64,000 bases of DNA from Pseudomonas syringae KCTC 12500 (GTDB lineage Bacteria; Pseudomonadota; Gammaproteobacteria; Pseudomonadales; Pseudomonadaceae). This document shows, in pieces, positions 28,613-38,583 of the stretch. The position numbers were made by a program, and so were the translations under genes. The notes under the pieces are model-generated. The model saw only the letters and a program-made list of their open reading frames with translations. It had not been told where the DNA came from and ran no database searches. The DNA is taken from NCBI RefSeq assembly GCF_000507185.2, contig NZ_AYTM02000002.1, forward strand, positions 2,898,001 to 2,962,000. Reading direction: 5' to 3'. Numbering within the stretch: the stretch's first letter is position 1; the number at the start of each line of letters is the position of its first letter.

Positions 28613-28747
28613 ACCCGCGCACTCCGGTCAATAGCGGTAAAGGCTGACAACGAAACAGCGGGGTAGGGGTGAGTCATGCTCTCGATTCCTGTTGTTATTG
28701 TTGTTCGACCGGGAGGCGCAATGCACTCCCCGATCACCGTGTGTTCG

Positions 28748-29386
28748 TTACCACCTGGCGCCGAACACCTGACGCAGCTCTTCAAGCGCCGCCGGGTCCA
28801 GCGGTGCAGGTTTGGGGTTGCTCATCAGCCACAGGCGGGCAGTCTCTTCCAGCTCTTCCAGGGCATAGCAAGCCTTGGCCACCGAGCTTTCCCAGACCAC
28901 CGGACCGAGGCGCTCGAGCATCACGCCGCGCACGCTGTTGGCCAGTTCCGCCACACGCTCGGCGACTTTCGGCGAGCCCGGACGTTCGTAAGGGATCAAG
29001 GGGATGTGCCCAACCTTCATGACCTGATACGGCGTCAGTGGTGGAAGAATGTCGTCTTCCTGCCACACCCCGGCCAGGGTCAAGGCGACCAGATGCGTCG
29101 AGTGCGTGTGCACCACGCCGCCGACCTGCGGGTTGCGGTCGTAGACTTCGCGGTGCAGGGCCAGGGTCTTGGACGGCTTGCTGCCGGACACCCATTCACC
29201 GGCCAGATTGACCTTGGCAATATCGGCCGGGTCCATGCGGCCCAGGCAGGCGTCGGTCGGGGTAATCAGCCAGCCGTCGTCGAGTCGTGCGCTGATGTTG
29301 CCGGCGCTGCCAACCGTATAGCCACGGCCATACAGCAAACGGCCGACGTCGCAGATTTCCTGACGCAGTGCGTTTTCATCGATCAT
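28748..29386 (-). CDS. otnC: 3-oxo-tetronate 4-phosphate decarboxylase OtnC
   Basis: 212 residues, class II aldolase/adducin fold. The zinc ligands appear as HTHSTH near residue 97-102, with GSAGNISARLDDGWLITPT near 25-43 as the phosphate and carboxylate loop. OtnC decarboxylates 3-oxo-tetronate 4-phosphate to dihydroxyacetone phosphate, the last step of the pathway. The start ATG overlaps the otnK stop, so the two are coupled. A 135-base gap separates it from the permease gene. Confidence 0.9.
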   Translation of the reverse strand: MIDENALRQEICDVGRLLYGRGYTVGSAGNISARLDDGWLITPTDACLGRMDPADIAKVNLAGEWVSGSKPSKTLALHREVYDRNPQVGGVVHTHSTHLVALTLAGVWQEDDILPPLTPYQVMKVGHIPLIPYERPGSPKVAERVAELANSVRGVMLERLGPVVWESSVAKACYALEELEETARLWLMSNPKPAPLDPAALEELRQVFGARW

Positions 29387-30675
29387 CAGGCAACCCCCGC
29401 CAGTTGCTTGAGCGCCTTGGCGAAGAAGTCGCGCGCACCGAAGTTGCCGGATTTGAGGGCCAGGGCCAGCGGTTGTGCGCCGCTGCTCACGGTGGCCGGA
29501 ACGCCCGGATCGATCTGTGCGCCGATTTGCAGCAACTGCACGCCCAGTGCCTGAACCACGGCACCGGAGGTTTCGCCACCGGCCACCACGAAACGGCGTA
29601 CGCCTGCGTCCAGCAGCCCTTTGGCGATTTCACCAAGTGCGGCTTCGACCATGGCCCCGGAGCGTTCAACGCCCAGTTCTTTCTGCACGGCTTTGACTTC
29701 GTCCGGGGTGCTGGTGGCGTAGATCAATACGGTCTGCCCGGCATCTTTGGCGAAGGCCAGCGCCTGCTCGACCACTGGCTTGCCAGCGGCCAGGTCCAGC
29801 GGATTGATGCGCAGCGCAGGGCGATCAGCTTCCAGCCAGGCCGCAACCTGACCATTGGTGGCGACCGATGCGCTACCCGCCAGTACCACTTCGCCGCCAC
29901 TGATGGCGACCTGTTTGGCGGCATCGATATCGCGCAGCTTGCCCGCTTTGCGGAAGTTGCCCGGCAGGCCCAGCGCCAGCCCCGAGCCACCGGTCAGCAG
30001 CGGCAAGTCGGCGCAGGCTTCGCCCAAGGTGTACAAATCCGCATCCGACAGGGCATCGGCAATTGCCATGCTCACACCTTCGGCGCGCAGCTCGGCAATT
30101 CTGTTACGCACGCCTTCGACGCCCTGGGCAATGCTGTCATAGCGCAACAGGCCGACCTTGTGGCGGGTCTGCGCTTGCAGCACACGCACCAGATTGGCAT
30201 CGGTCATGGGCGTCAGCGGGTGGTTCTGCATGCCCGATTCGCTGAGCAACTGGTCCTGCACGAACAGGTGACCACGGAAGATCGTGCGGCCGTTTTCCGG
30301 GAAGGCCGGGCAGGCGAGGGTGAAATCGCTGCCCAGTTGCTCCAGCAGTGCTTCGCTGACCTGGCCGATGTTGCCCGCGGCAGTGGAATCGAAGGTCGAG
30401 CAGTATTTGAAGAAAATCTGCTCGCAGCCGCGCTCGCGCAGCCATTCCAGAGCCGCCAGGGATTCAGCCACCGCGTCGGCGCTGGGCGTGGTACGCGATT
30501 TCAGCGCGATGACAATCGCGTCGGCGTCCAGACCGGCAGCCATCTCGGCGCTGGGGATGCCAATGCTCTGCACGGTGCGCATGCCGCCCCGCACCAGCAT
30601 GTTGGCCAGGTCGGTGGCGCCGGTGAAGTCATCGGCAATGCAGCCCAGCAGCGGGCGAGCGTTATTCAGGCTCAT
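29386..30675 (-). CDS. otnK: 3-oxo-tetronate kinase OtnK (DUF1537 family)
   Basis: 429 residues. The N-terminal sugar-binding domain begins with GCIADDFTGATDLAN (about 11-25). The C-terminal nucleotide-binding domain has GGSGLALGLPGNF near 237 and GGETSGAVVQALG near 377. The DUF1537 family is known to phosphorylate four-carbon acid sugars. With OtnC, OtnI and LtnD adjacent, the 3-oxo-tetronate-specific member is the best call. D- versus L-series substrates cannot be told from the sequence. Confidence 0.92.
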   Translation of the reverse strand: MSLNNARPLLGCIADDFTGATDLANMLVRGGMRTVQSIGIPSAEMAAGLDADAIVIALKSRTTPSADAVAESLAALEWLRERGCEQIFFKYCSTFDSTAAGNIGQVSEALLEQLGSDFTLACPAFPENGRTIFRGHLFVQDQLLSESGMQNHPLTPMTDANLVRVLQAQTRHKVGLLRYDSIAQGVEGVRNRIAELRAEGVSMAIADALSDADLYTLGEACADLPLLTGGSGLALGLPGNFRKAGKLRDIDAAKQVAISGGEVVLAGSASVATNGQVAAWLEADRPALRINPLDLAAGKPVVEQALAFAKDAGQTVLIYATSTPDEVKAVQKELGVERSGAMVEAALGEIAKGLLDAGVRRFVVAGGETSGAVVQALGVQLLQIGAQIDPGVPATVSSGAQPLALALKSGNFGARDFFAKALKQLAGVA

Positions 30676-30685
30676 CAGTCGCTCC

Positions 30686-31591
30686 TCAGGCTTTTTCTGG
30701 CTTGGCTTTCGGCAACTCGATGCCCGGGAAAATCTTGATCACGGCCGAGTCATCTTCACGACCGAAGCCGGCGCTGGATGCCTGCATGAACATCTGGTGC
30801 GCGGTGGCCGAGAGTGGCAGCGGGAATTTGCTGCTGCGTGCGGTATCCAGCACCAGACCCAGGTCCTTGACGAAGATGTCCACGGCCGACAGCGGCGTGT
30901 AATCGGCATTGAGGATGTGCGGCACGCGGTTCTCGAACATCCACGAGTTACCGGCACTGTTGGTGATCACTTCATACAGCGCGTCAGCGTCGACACCTTC
31001 GCGCAGGCCGAGGGCCATGGCTTCGGCGCTGGCTGCGATGTGTACGCCAGCGAGAAGCTGATTGATGATTTTGACTTTCGAGCCCAGACCGTGGACGTCG
31101 CCCAGGCGATAGACCTTGCCGGCCATGCCGTTGAGGATGGCTTCTGCCTTGGCGTAGGACTCGGCCGGGCCGGAGGTCATCATGGTCATTTGGCCAGCGG
31201 CAGCCTTGGCGGCACCGCCGGAGATAGGCGCATCAAGGTACAGCAGGTTCTGTGCGGCCAGACGCTCGCCCAGTTCGACGGCGAAGGTGGGCGCGACGGT
31301 GGCGCAACCGATGACCAGGCAGCCCGGACGTAGCGCGGCAATGGCGCCGTTCTCGCCAAACAGCACGGTTTCGGTCTGCTCGGCGTTGACCACAACGGTG
31401 ATGATCACATCGCAGGCAGCGGCCATGCTGGCCGGAGAATCACAGGCAACCCCGCCTTCCTGGGCGAATGCTTCGGTCACGCTGGTGCGCACATCACAGG
31501 CATGCACAGTGAAGCCGCTACGTAGCAACGAGCGGGCAATGCCCAGACCCATCGCACCCAGGCCGATAACGCCAACGTTCTTGCCAGTCAT
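30686..31591 (-). CDS. ltnD: L-threonate dehydrogenase LtnD
   Basis: 301 residues of the β-hydroxyacid dehydrogenase family. The Rossmann motif GLGAMGLGIA lies at 10-19, the substrate loop DAPISGGAAKAAAGQMTMM near 118, and the catalytic-lysine helix GSKVKIINQLLAGVHIAA near 165. It oxidises threonate at C2 to 2-oxo-tetronate with NAD. It is the first gene of the operon; otnK starts ten bases after its stop. No regulator gene is adjacent, though one often is in related operons. Confidence 0.9.
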   Translation of the reverse strand: MTGKNVGVIGLGAMGLGIARSLLRSGFTVHACDVRTSVTEAFAQEGGVACDSPASMAAACDVIITVVVNAEQTETVLFGENGAIAALRPGCLVIGCATVAPTFAVELGERLAAQNLLYLDAPISGGAAKAAAGQMTMMTSGPAESYAKAEAILNGMAGKVYRLGDVHGLGSKVKIINQLLAGVHIAASAEAMALGLREGVDADALYEVITNSAGNSWMFENRVPHILNADYTPLSAVDIFVKDLGLVLDTARSSKFPLPLSATAHQMFMQASSAGFGREDDSAVIKIFPGIELPKAKPEKA

Positions 31592-31689
31592 GCAGTAATC
31601 CTCGAAGTCAGTGCCGATGCCTGTGAAGCCGGCATTCGGACGTTATTGTTCTGATCTGTGAATCGGATAGTGAATCAATGAGTAAATAA

Positions 31690-31723
31690 TGTTAAGTATT
31701 TTTATTTTTCACAAAATTTAACA
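31690..31723. promoter_or_regulatory. AT-rich dyad upstream of ltnD (possible operator)
   Basis: TGTTAA and TTAACA bracket an AT-rich stretch in a region clearly richer in A and T than its surroundings, about 100 bases before the ltnD start. It is the only dyad seen in the 225-base gap in front of the threonate operon. The cognate regulator is unknown. Confidence 0.3.
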
Positions 31724-31748
31724 TCGATAGGCTTTTTCCATCGTGCAC

Positions 31749-31771
31749 AAAAAAGCCCCTGTGCGGGGCTT
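31749..31771 (-). terminator. Rho-independent terminator after the YkgJ-type gene
   Basis: On the minus strand AAGCCCC / GGGGCTT pair around a GCACA loop and run into six T residues. It lies 45 bases past the stop of the minus-strand gene at 31817-32272. Confidence 0.88.
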
Positions 31772-31816
31772 GATTGAAAACCATGATGTTCGGCGTGCTG
31801 CGCCGTCTTTCACGAA

Positions 31817-32272
31817 TCAGAATTTCGGCACTGGCGCGCTGGTGGCATTTCGCAGTGAGCCGCTTTCCTGACGCACGACTTCTTTGGGCTTGTACGCGCA
31901 ATAACCGGGGCGCGGCCCGACTTTCGGGTGGTTGCGGCAGGTGTCCGGGCGCTTGTCATAGATGGTGCACAGGCGGCTTTTGCGGTCCAGGTACAGGCAG
32001 TCGTTGTTGCTCATGCGCTGCAAGGTTAAGATCTCGGACTTCTGGTTGTAGCGCTCGACGATGCCTTCTTTCTGCAGCCGCTTGGCGATGTTCTTCGCCG
32101 GGTCGCCGCGTTCGAACTCATCGACGATGCCGATGCGGATCAGGTCCTTGATCTTCACTTCGACCGGCAACGTGCAGCAACTGGACACGCAGCCCCCGCA
32201 CATGTGGCTGGAGTATTTGGCCCAGGTGTCGATGCGATCGAGTTCTGCGGCGGCGATCAAGGTGGGTTTCAT
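31817..32272 (-). CDS. YkgJ-family cysteine cluster protein
   Basis: 151 residues with the family pattern HMCGGCVSSCCTLPVEV at about 23-39, then NDCLYLDRKSRLCTIYDKRPDTCRNHP near 88-115. The spaced cysteines suggest a zinc or iron-sulfur site. Function of the family is unknown; members may act on proteins or metal centres. Monocistronic, with its own terminator and a 173-base gap to alaC. Confidence 0.85.
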   Translation of the reverse strand: MKPTLIAAAELDRIDTWAKYSSHMCGGCVSSCCTLPVEVKIKDLIRIGIVDEFERGDPAKNIAKRLQKEGIVERYNQKSEILTLQRMSNNDCLYLDRKSRLCTIYDKRPDTCRNHPKVGPRPGYCAYKPKEVVRQESGSLRNATSAPVPKF

Positions 32273-32445
32273 TTTATGTCAGGCTTCCGGGTGTATCGGG
32301 GCGCGCGATCATACCGGTCTGCAGCGATTTGCAGAAATCAAAAATTGCCGAGGCGACTGTCGGTCAGGTGTGGGCAGGCAGTCGGCTGCAGCGTCCGCGC
32401 CTGCCGAGCGCAGTCGGTCAGCAGGCGCGGTGTATCAGAAGGCAC

Positions 32446-33654
32446 TCAGGACTTGAGCTTGTCGTCGGCCCTGAACATGCTGCGGATGCCACGAACGGCC
32501 TGGCGGATGCGGTCCTGATTCTCGATCAGGGCGAAGCGCACGTGATCGTCGCCGTACTCGCCGAAACCGATGCCCGGCGAGACACAGACCTTGGCTTCGG
32601 CCAGCAGCTTCTTGGCGAACTCCAGCGAACCCAGGTGTGCATAAGCTTGGGGGATCTTCGCCCAGACGTACATCGAAGCCTTGGGGTTCTCGACCATCCA
32701 GCCCAGCTCGTGCAAGCCCTTGACCAGCACATTGCGGCGCTGGCGATACTGCTCGGCAATGTCGAGCACGCATTGCTGGTCGCCTTCCAGTGCGGCAATC
32801 GCCGCCACCTGCAGTGGCGTGAAGGTACCGTAGTCGTGGTAACTCTTGATCCGCGCCAGTGCATTCACCAGCTCGGGGTTGCCGACCATGAAGCCAATCC
32901 GCCAGCCTGCCATGTTGTAGCTCTTGGACAGGGTGAAGAACTCGACGGCAATGTCCTTGGCACCCGGCACCTGCATGATCGACGGGGCTTTCCAGCCATC
33001 GTAGACGATATCGGCGTACGCCAGATCATGCACCACCAGCACGTCGTACTGTTTGGCCAGGGCCACCACGCGCTCGAAGAAATCCAGCTCCACGCATTGC
33101 GCGGTCGGGTTGGACGGGAAGCCCAGAATCATCATCTTCGGCTTGGGGATCGAGCCGCGAATGGCTTTTTCCAGTTCGTCGAAGAAGTCCACGCCTGGCA
33201 CCAGCGGCACCGATCGCACCTGGGCGCCGGCAATCACGGCACCGTAGATGTGGATCGGGTAACTGGGGTTGGGCACCAGCACCGTGTCGCCCTGATCCAG
33301 CGTGGCGAGCATCAGGTGGGCCAGGCCTTCCTTGGAACCAATGGTCACGATCGCTTCGCTTTCGGGGTCGATGTCGACCTCGTAGCGCTTCTTGTACCAG
33401 TTGGAAATCGCCCGACGCAGGCGTGGAATGCCGCGCGAGGTGGAGTAGCCGTGGGTGTCTTCGCGCTGGGCGACGGTGATCAGTTTTTCGACAATGTGCG
33501 GCGGTGTGGCCCCATCGGGGTTGCCCATGCTCAGGTCGATAATGTCCTCACCGCGACGACGAGCAGCCATTTTCAGCTCGGCGGTGATGTTGAACACGTA
33601 AGGGGGGAGTCGATCGATGCGCGCAAAGCGGCGCGGCGAACCTTGGTCTGCCAT
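32446..33654 (-). CDS. alaC: glutamate-pyruvate (alanine) transaminase AlaC
   Basis: 402 residues, fold type I PLP aminotransferase. The PLP lysine is in [18 protein letters not shown] near residue 240, and the substrate-side arginine in [17 protein letters not shown] near the C-terminus. The N-terminal [22 protein letters not shown] is typical of AlaC-type enzymes that make alanine from pyruvate and glutamate. The ATG at 33654 is used; a longer frame has no support. It is divergent from ilvD. Confidence 0.9.
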   Translation of the reverse strand: MADQGSPRRFARIDRLPPYVFNITAELKMAARRRGEDIIDLSMGNPDGATPPHIVEKLITVAQREDTHGYSTSRGIPRLRRAISNWYKKRYEVDIDPESEAIVTIGSKEGLAHLMLATLDQGDTVLVPNPSYPIHIYGAVIAGAQVRSVPLVPGVDFFDELEKAIRGSIPKPKMMILGFPSNPTAQCVELDFFERVVALAKQYDVLVVHDLAYADIVYDGWKAPSIMQVPGAKDIAVEFFTLSKSYNMAGWRIGFMVGNPELVNALARIKSYHDYGTFTPLQVAAIAALEGDQQCVLDIAEQYRQRRNVLVKGLHELGWMVENPKASMYVWAKIPQAYAHLGSLEFAKKLLAEAKVCVSPGIGFGEYGDDHVRFALIENQDRIRQAVRGIRSMFRADDKLKS

Positions 33655-33992
33655 GAGTATCTCGCGTACGTAAGCGCCCGGAACCGTCCGAGCGACGTGG
33701 CCACATGAGGCGGCCTGCCGAGGAAGATAGATGGGCTGATAGCCTTTTGTCCACCGGGATTTGCAGCGCATGGCCGGTGGCGATATTCGGACCCCATCGA
33801 ATGATTCGGCGGTGTAGAATCGGCGTTATTCATCGCCAGTCATCCCCCGGCGGGTTTATGAGCTCAGGCCGAGTACACGGTGATCCCGTGGTGTTCGGTT
33901 TCTTCGCTGCCTGCGGTCACTGCCGCACGCCTGCGACGTCAATAGAAGCTCACTCCCTTCCTGATAGCCTTAATGTTTGCCGGAGTGCTCCA
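33655..33992. other. divergent intergenic region between alaC and ilvD
   Basis: About 338 bases between the divergent starts of alaC and ilvD, so it should hold both promoters. No attenuator-like leader peptide, riboswitch or repeat was recognised. An open frame runs through into ilvD but lacks start signals. Confidence 0.4.
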
Positions 33993-35840
33993 ATGCCTGA
34001 TTACCGCTCGAAAACGTCTACCCACGGCCGCAACATGGCCGGCGCCCGTGCCCTGTGGCGCGCCACGGGCATGAAAGACGAAGATTTCAAGAAACCGATC
34101 ATCGCCATCGCCAACTCCTTCACCCAGTTCGTACCGGGCCATGTCCACCTAAAGGACATGGGCCAGCTGGTCGCGCGTGAAGTCGAACGCGCCGGTGGCG
34201 TGGCCAAGGAATTCAACACCATTGCGGTCGACGACGGCATCGCCATGGGCCACGACGGCATGCTCTATTCGCTGCCGAGCCGCGAGATCATCGCCGACTC
34301 GGTCGAATACATGGTCAACGCGCATTGCGCCGACGCCATCGTGTGCATTTCCAACTGCGACAAGATCACCCCGGGCATGCTGATGGCGTCGTTGCGCCTG
34401 AACATTCCGGTGATCTTCGTCTCCGGCGGGCCAATGGAAGCGGGCAAGACCAAGCTGGCCAGCCACGGCCTGGATCTGGTCGATGCGATGGTCATCGCCG
34501 CCGATTCGACCGCCAGCGATGAAAAAGTCGCCGAGTACGAGCGCAGCGCCTGTCCGACCTGCGGGTCGTGTTCCGGCATGTTCACCGCCAACTCGATGAA
34601 CTGCCTGACCGAAGCACTGGGCCTGGCCCTGCCAGGCAACGGTTCCGCACTCGCCACCCACAGCGACCGCGAGCAACTGTTCCTGCAGGCCGGCCGCACC
34701 ATCGTTGACCTGTGCCGTCAGTACTACAAGGAAAACGATGACTCGGTGTTGCCGCGCAACATCGCCAACTTCAAGGCGTTCGAGAACGCCATGACGCTGG
34801 ACATCGCCATGGGCGGTTCGACCAACACCATCCTGCACTTGCTGGCGGCGGCTCAGGAAGCCGAGATCGACTTCGACCTGCGCCACATTGATCATCTGTC
34901 GCGCAAGGTGCCGCAGCTGTGCAAGGTCGCGCCGAACATCCAGAAGTACCACATGGAAGACGTGCACCGCGCGGGCGGGATCTTCAGCATCCTCGGCGAG
35001 CTGGCCCGTGGCGGTCTGCTGCACACCGACCTGCCGACCGTACACAGCAAGACCCTGGCCGAAGGCATCGCCAAATGGGACATCACCCAGACGGACGACG
35101 AAGCCGTGCACACCTTCTTCAAGGCAGGCCCGGCGGGCATCCCGACGCAGACCGCGTTCAGCCAGTCGACCCGCTGGGAAAGCCTGGATGACGACCGTGA
35201 AAACGGCTGCATCCGCAGTGTCGAGCACGCCTATTCACAAGAAGGTGGCCTGGCCGTGCTGTACGGCAACATCGCACTGGACGGCTGCGTGGTGAAAACC
35301 GCTGGTGTCGACGAGTCGATCCACGTCTTCGAAGGCAACGCGAAGATCTTCGAAAGCCAGGACAGCGCGGTGCGCGGGATTCTCGCTGACGAAGTCAAAG
35401 CGGGCGACATTGTCATCATCCGCTACGAAGGCCCGAAAGGCGGTCCGGGCATGCAGGAAATGCTCTACCCGACGTCCTACTTGAAGTCCAAGGGACTGGG
35501 CAAGGATTGTGCGCTGCTGACTGACGGCCGCTTCTCGGGCGGTACGTCCGGCCTGTCCATTGGTCACGCCTCACCGGAAGCTGCGGCAGGCGGAGCGATC
35601 GGTCTGGTGCGCGACGGTGACAAGGTGCTGATCGACATCCCCAACCGCTCGATCAACCTGCTGATTGACGATGCCGAAATGGCCGAGCGTCGCGCCGAAC
35701 AGGACAAGAAAGGCTGGAAGCCTGTCGAGTCGCGTCCACGCAAAGTGACCACCGCCCTCAAGGCCTATGCCCTGCTGGCGACCAGCGCCGACAAGGGCGC
35801 GGTGCGTGACAAGGCGTTGCTGGACAAGCTGGTGCCGTAA
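33993..35840 (+). CDS. ilvD: dihydroxy-acid dehydratase
   Basis: 615 residues, the length of the [4Fe-4S]-type IlvD of proteobacteria. It dehydrates 2,3-dihydroxy-isovalerate and -methylvalerate in valine and isoleucine synthesis. Cluster cysteines lie in [12 protein letters not shown] near 121-127 and [18 protein letters not shown] near 192-209; [15 protein letters not shown] near 515 is also conserved. ATG at 33993 has GGAG nine bases upstream. Single gene, followed by a terminator. Confidence 0.96.
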   Translation: MPDYRSKTSTHGRNMAGARALWRATGMKDEDFKKPIIAIANSFTQFVPGHVHLKDMGQLVAREVERAGGVAKEFNTIAVDDGIAMGHDGMLYSLPSREIIADSVEYMVNAHCADAIVCISNCDKITPGMLMASLRLNIPVIFVSGGPMEAGKTKLASHGLDLVDAMVIAADSTASDEKVAEYERSACPTCGSCSGMFTANSMNCLTEALGLALPGNGSALATHSDREQLFLQAGRTIVDLCRQYYKENDDSVLPRNIANFKAFENAMTLDIAMGGSTNTILHLLAAAQEAEIDFDLRHIDHLSRKVPQLCKVAPNIQKYHMEDVHRAGGIFSILGELARGGLLHTDLPTVHSKTLAEGIAKWDITQTDDEAVHTFFKAGPAGIPTQTAFSQSTRWESLDDDRENGCIRSVEHAYSQEGGLAVLYGNIALDGCVVKTAGVDESIHVFEGNAKIFESQDSAVRGILADEVKAGDIVIIRYEGPKGGPGMQEMLYPTSYLKSKGLGKDCALLTDGRFSGGTSGLSIGHASPEAAAGGAIGLVRDGDKVLIDIPNRSINLLIDDAEMAERRAEQDKKGWKPVESRPRKVTTALKAYALLATSADKGAVRDKALLDKLVP

Positions 35841-35860
35841 CGTTCGGCGACGCAGCGAAA

Positions 35861-35887
35861 ACACCCCGCCAGTCGGGGTGTTTTTTT
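35861..35887 (+). terminator. Rho-independent terminator after ilvD
   Basis: ACACCCCG / CGGGGTGT stem with a CCAGT loop and seven T residues, 20 bases after the ilvD stop. Confidence 0.95.
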
Positions 35888-36024
35888 GTCTGGAGAGAAC
35901 GACCGGCGGGCTTTCTTACTGCTATTTCTGACAGCTGTCGAGCGCGCGTGGGCGCTATATATTGGGCCAATAGCCGCGTGTGATCTGCCGCGGTTAACCG
36001 CTATCGACTTTTATGGAGAGCGTG

Positions 36025-36384
36025 ATGAAAGCATGGCTATTGGCACCAACATTGTTCATGAGCGTCTGCCTCGGCGCATACGCACTCGATTCAACAGACG
36101 CTGTCCAGAACGAAACAGCGCCGCCCCCCGATACTGCTCAAGTTGCGCCGCCTCAGGAAGTGGATACTGCGGTACAGGTACGCAATAACAGTGCGTTCGC
36201 GATCTACGTCATACAGAAGGGCGTGAAGCAGGACGTGGCGAGCAAAGGCACCTACGTCGTCAGTAGCGCCGCCACTTACCCACTGAGTATCACGCCTGTC
36301 AGTGGCACACCGAGCATAAAGTTTGTGACATTTACCGGAAAATCCGGGGCATGCACGTTTGCCAGTTGCCTCATCGTTCAGTAG
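36025..36384 (+). CDS. unrecognised small secreted protein
   Basis: 119 residues. MKAWLLAPTLFMSVCLGAYA is a good Sec signal peptide with probable cleavage after AYA. The mature part has an acidic, Pro-rich linker (residues ~22-48) and a β-rich C-terminal domain (VQVRNNSAFAIYVIQKGVK onwards) ending with two cysteines in GACTFASCLIVQ that could form a disulfide. GGAG lies six bases before the ATG; an ATG four codons upstream is less likely. The gene stands alone between the ilvD terminator and a convergent DUF3392 gene. No family was recognised. Confidence 0.7.
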   Translation: MKAWLLAPTLFMSVCLGAYALDSTDAVQNETAPPPDTAQVAPPQEVDTAVQVRNNSAFAIYVIQKGVKQDVASKGTYVVSSAATYPLSITPVSGTPSIKFVTFTGKSGACTFASCLIVQ

Positions 36385-36412
36385 TGCGACAGAAGGTTGA
36401 TCCAGAAAAGGC

Positions 36413-36736
36413 TCACTTCCTGTCCGCAATCACCCCGATCAACACCAGCACCACCAGCAGCACTGGCGCCAGGCTGTAGTTGTTGAACTGGCTGAGGCCG
36501 CGTACCACCCACGGCGTGGCGTAGATCAGCGCTGCGCCACTGCCGACTGCGCACAGCAGGGCGATGAGCGGGATGCGCAGGGCTCCGGTAATGCCGCTGA
36601 TTCGCTGTTCCAGCCAGCCTTTGATGTCCGAGCCGAACAGCACCAGCAGGCAGCCCACCAACGCGAGCGCGATTTCCGAGAGATTGCTGCGGCTCCAGCG
36701 CGAGACGGTGGCGAGCAAATCGAGTACGAAATCCAT
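36413..36736 (-). CDS. DUF3392 family membrane protein
   Basis: 107 residues with about three hydrophobic segments (IALALVGCLLVLFG, IPLIALLCAVGSGAALIY, LAPVLLVVLVLIGVIA). It matches the DUF3392 family as I recall it, often found directly downstream of hemW in Pseudomonas, as here with a nine-base gap. Function unknown; inner membrane. Confidence 0.78.
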   Translation of the reverse strand: MDFVLDLLATVSRWSRSNLSEIALALVGCLLVLFGSDIKGWLEQRISGITGALRIPLIALLCAVGSGAALIYATPWVVRGLSQFNNYSLAPVLLVVLVLIGVIADRK

Positions 36737-36745
36737 GCAGGGTCC

Positions 36746-37960
36746 TTAGATCAGAAAGTATTGCAGCAGGTCGTTGAGGAACAGCTGGCCTTGTGGCGTG
36801 GCGATCAGGCGTGTCGGGTCCTGGTGCAGCAACCCCTTTTGTTCAGCCTGTCGACGCGCCTCGGCCAGCGAATCGAGGCTTAGACCGGTTCTTTCGCGAA
36901 ATAACGCAGCGTCCACACCATTTGTCAGTCGCAGTGCGTTCATCAGGAATTCGAACGGTAATTCATCGAGCGGCAACAGCTTGGAACCGGCCTGAAACGG
37001 CTTGTCCGGATTCAGGTAATCCTTGGGCAGCCGGGTTTTCCAGGTGCGCATGATGCGCCCGTCCGGGTGGCTCAGCTTGCCGTGTGCGCCTGCGCCGATG
37101 CCGATGAAATCACCGAACGCCCAATAGTTGAGGTTATGCCGCGCCGGTTTCCCGGGCTGTGCATAAGCCGACACTTCGTATTGCGCGTAGCCATGAGTGG
37201 CCAGCAACTGCTGTCCGGTTTCCTGAATGTCCCAGAGAATGTCGTCTTCGGGCAGCACCGGTGGCTGATTCCAGAATACCGTGTTGGGCTCCAGGGTCAG
37301 TTGATACCAGGACAGGTGGGTCGGTGCGAGGGCAATGGCCTGGCGCAGATCAGCCAGCGCTTCGTCTTGGGATTGATCCGGCAGGCCGTGCATCAGGTCC
37401 AGATTGAAGTTGTCGAAACCGGCCTGGCGCGCCATGTCGGCAGCACGAATCGCTTCGTCGCCGTTGTGAATGCGGCCCAGCGCCTTGAGTTTGGACTCTT
37501 CGAAGCTCTGGATGCCGATCGACAGTCGATTGATGCCCAAGCCGCGATAGGCGCTGAACTTGGCCTGTTCGAAGGTGCCGGGGTTGGCTTCCAGGGTGAT
37601 CTCGATGTCGCTGGCAAAGCGGATGCGCTGTTCGACGCCTTTTAGCAGGCGCCCCAGCGCATCGGCGCTGAACAGGCTTGGCGTACCCCCACCAAAGAAG
37701 ATCGATTGCAGCTCGCGGCCATAGACGTGCGGCAGGTCAAGGTCAAGGTCGGCGAGCAGGGCGTCGACGTATTCCTGTTCCGGCAGCACCGGGCTGGCGG
37801 TGTGCGAGTTGAAGTCGCAGTACGGGCATTTGCGCACGCACCACGGAATATGGATGTACAGCGACAGCGGCGGCAGGTGCGGCAGTGCAGGGCGCGGGCT
37901 CTCTGACGAGAAGCCGCTCTCGCCGAGAAACAGCGGCTGCGCAGGCGAGTCGTGGGTCAT
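36746..37960 (-). CDS. hemW: radical SAM heme chaperone HemW
   Basis: 404 residues. The radical SAM cluster motif is [11 protein letters not shown] near residue 41-51, followed by [10 protein letters not shown] near 89 and [11 protein letters not shown]. It lacks the extra N-terminal features of true HemN, so it is HemW, which delivers haem to respiratory proteins, rather than the anaerobic coproporphyrinogen oxidase. Its start overlaps the rdgB stop (ATGA). The rdgB-hemW order is conserved in Pseudomonas and enterobacteria. Confidence 0.92.
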   Translation of the reverse strand: MTHDSPAQPLFLGESGFSSESPRPALPHLPPLSLYIHIPWCVRKCPYCDFNSHTASPVLPEQEYVDALLADLDLDLPHVYGRELQSIFFGGGTPSLFSADALGRLLKGVEQRIRFASDIEITLEANPGTFEQAKFSAYRGLGINRLSIGIQSFEESKLKALGRIHNGDEAIRAADMARQAGFDNFNLDLMHGLPDQSQDEALADLRQAIALAPTHLSWYQLTLEPNTVFWNQPPVLPEDDILWDIQETGQQLLATHGYAQYEVSAYAQPGKPARHNLNYWAFGDFIGIGAGAHGKLSHPDGRIMRTWKTRLPKDYLNPDKPFQAGSKLLPLDELPFEFLMNALRLTNGVDAALFRERTGLSLDSLAEARRQAEQKGLLHQDPTRLIATPQGQLFLNDLLQYFLI

Positions 37961-38550
37961 TGCAGACCCAGGCGTTGCCGCAACAGGACCATGGCGCGGG
38001 CGCGGTGGCTGAGCTGGTTTTTCTCGGTCGGGCCCAGTTCGGCGCTCGAGCAGTTGCGCTCCGGCACCCAGAACAGCGGGTCATAGCCGAAGCCGTGTTC
38101 ACCGCTGGCGGCATGCAGAATGCGCCCGTGCCACAGCCCTTCACAGAGGATCGGCAATGGGTCGTCGGCGTGGCGTACCAGCGCCAACACGCACACGAAC
38201 TGCGCACCACGCTGGTCGTCCGGCACGTCTTTCAGCGCCTCCAGCAGCTTGGCGTTGTTGGCAGCATCGCCCTGGCCGTCGGCGTAGCGGGCGGAATAGA
38301 TACCCGGCGCGCCGCCGAGAAAGTCCACTGCCAGCCCCGAGTCGTCGGCCAGCGCAGGCAGGCCGGACAGGCGCGCGGCGTTGCGTGCCTTGAGGATTGC
38401 ATTCTCGACGAATGACAGGCCGGTTTCTTCAGGCTCAATCAGGCTGAATTCGCTGACCGAGCGCAGCGTTACGCTGCCGCCGAGCATGGCCTGGAGTTCC
38501 TTGAGTTTGCCGCCATTGTGGCTGGCCAGTACGAGTTGTGTGAGGTTCAT
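37957..38550 (-). CDS. rdgB: XTP/dITP pyrophosphatase RdgB
   Basis: 197 residues from the ATG at 38550; a seven-codon longer frame is not needed. It removes non-canonical purine nucleotides (XTP, dITP, ITP) from the pool. Family motifs: [12 protein letters not shown] at 7-18, [23 protein letters not shown] near 68-90 and [12 protein letters not shown] near 148. It lies between metW (33 bases upstream) and hemW in the minus-strand run. Confidence 0.94.
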   Translation of the reverse strand: MNLTQLVLASHNGGKLKELQAMLGGSVTLRSVSEFSLIEPEETGLSFVENAILKARNAARLSGLPALADDSGLAVDFLGGAPGIYSARYADGQGDAANNAKLLEALKDVPDDQRGAQFVCVLALVRHADDPLPILCEGLWHGRILHAASGEHGFGYDPLFWVPERNCSSAELGPTEKNQLSHRARAMVLLRQRLGLQ

Positions 38551-38583
38551 GGTTGGCCTGTCGTGGTGCATGAAAACGGTCGA

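Noticed and set aside
27104..28666. 520-codon plus-strand frame opposite the GntP permease
   Set aside because: Its Gln/His/Arg/Asp-rich composition is that of an antisense frame of a membrane protein gene.
36746..37960. Anaerobic coproporphyrinogen III oxidase (HemN)
   Set aside because: Length, the cluster motif region and linkage to rdgB fit HemW rather than HemN.
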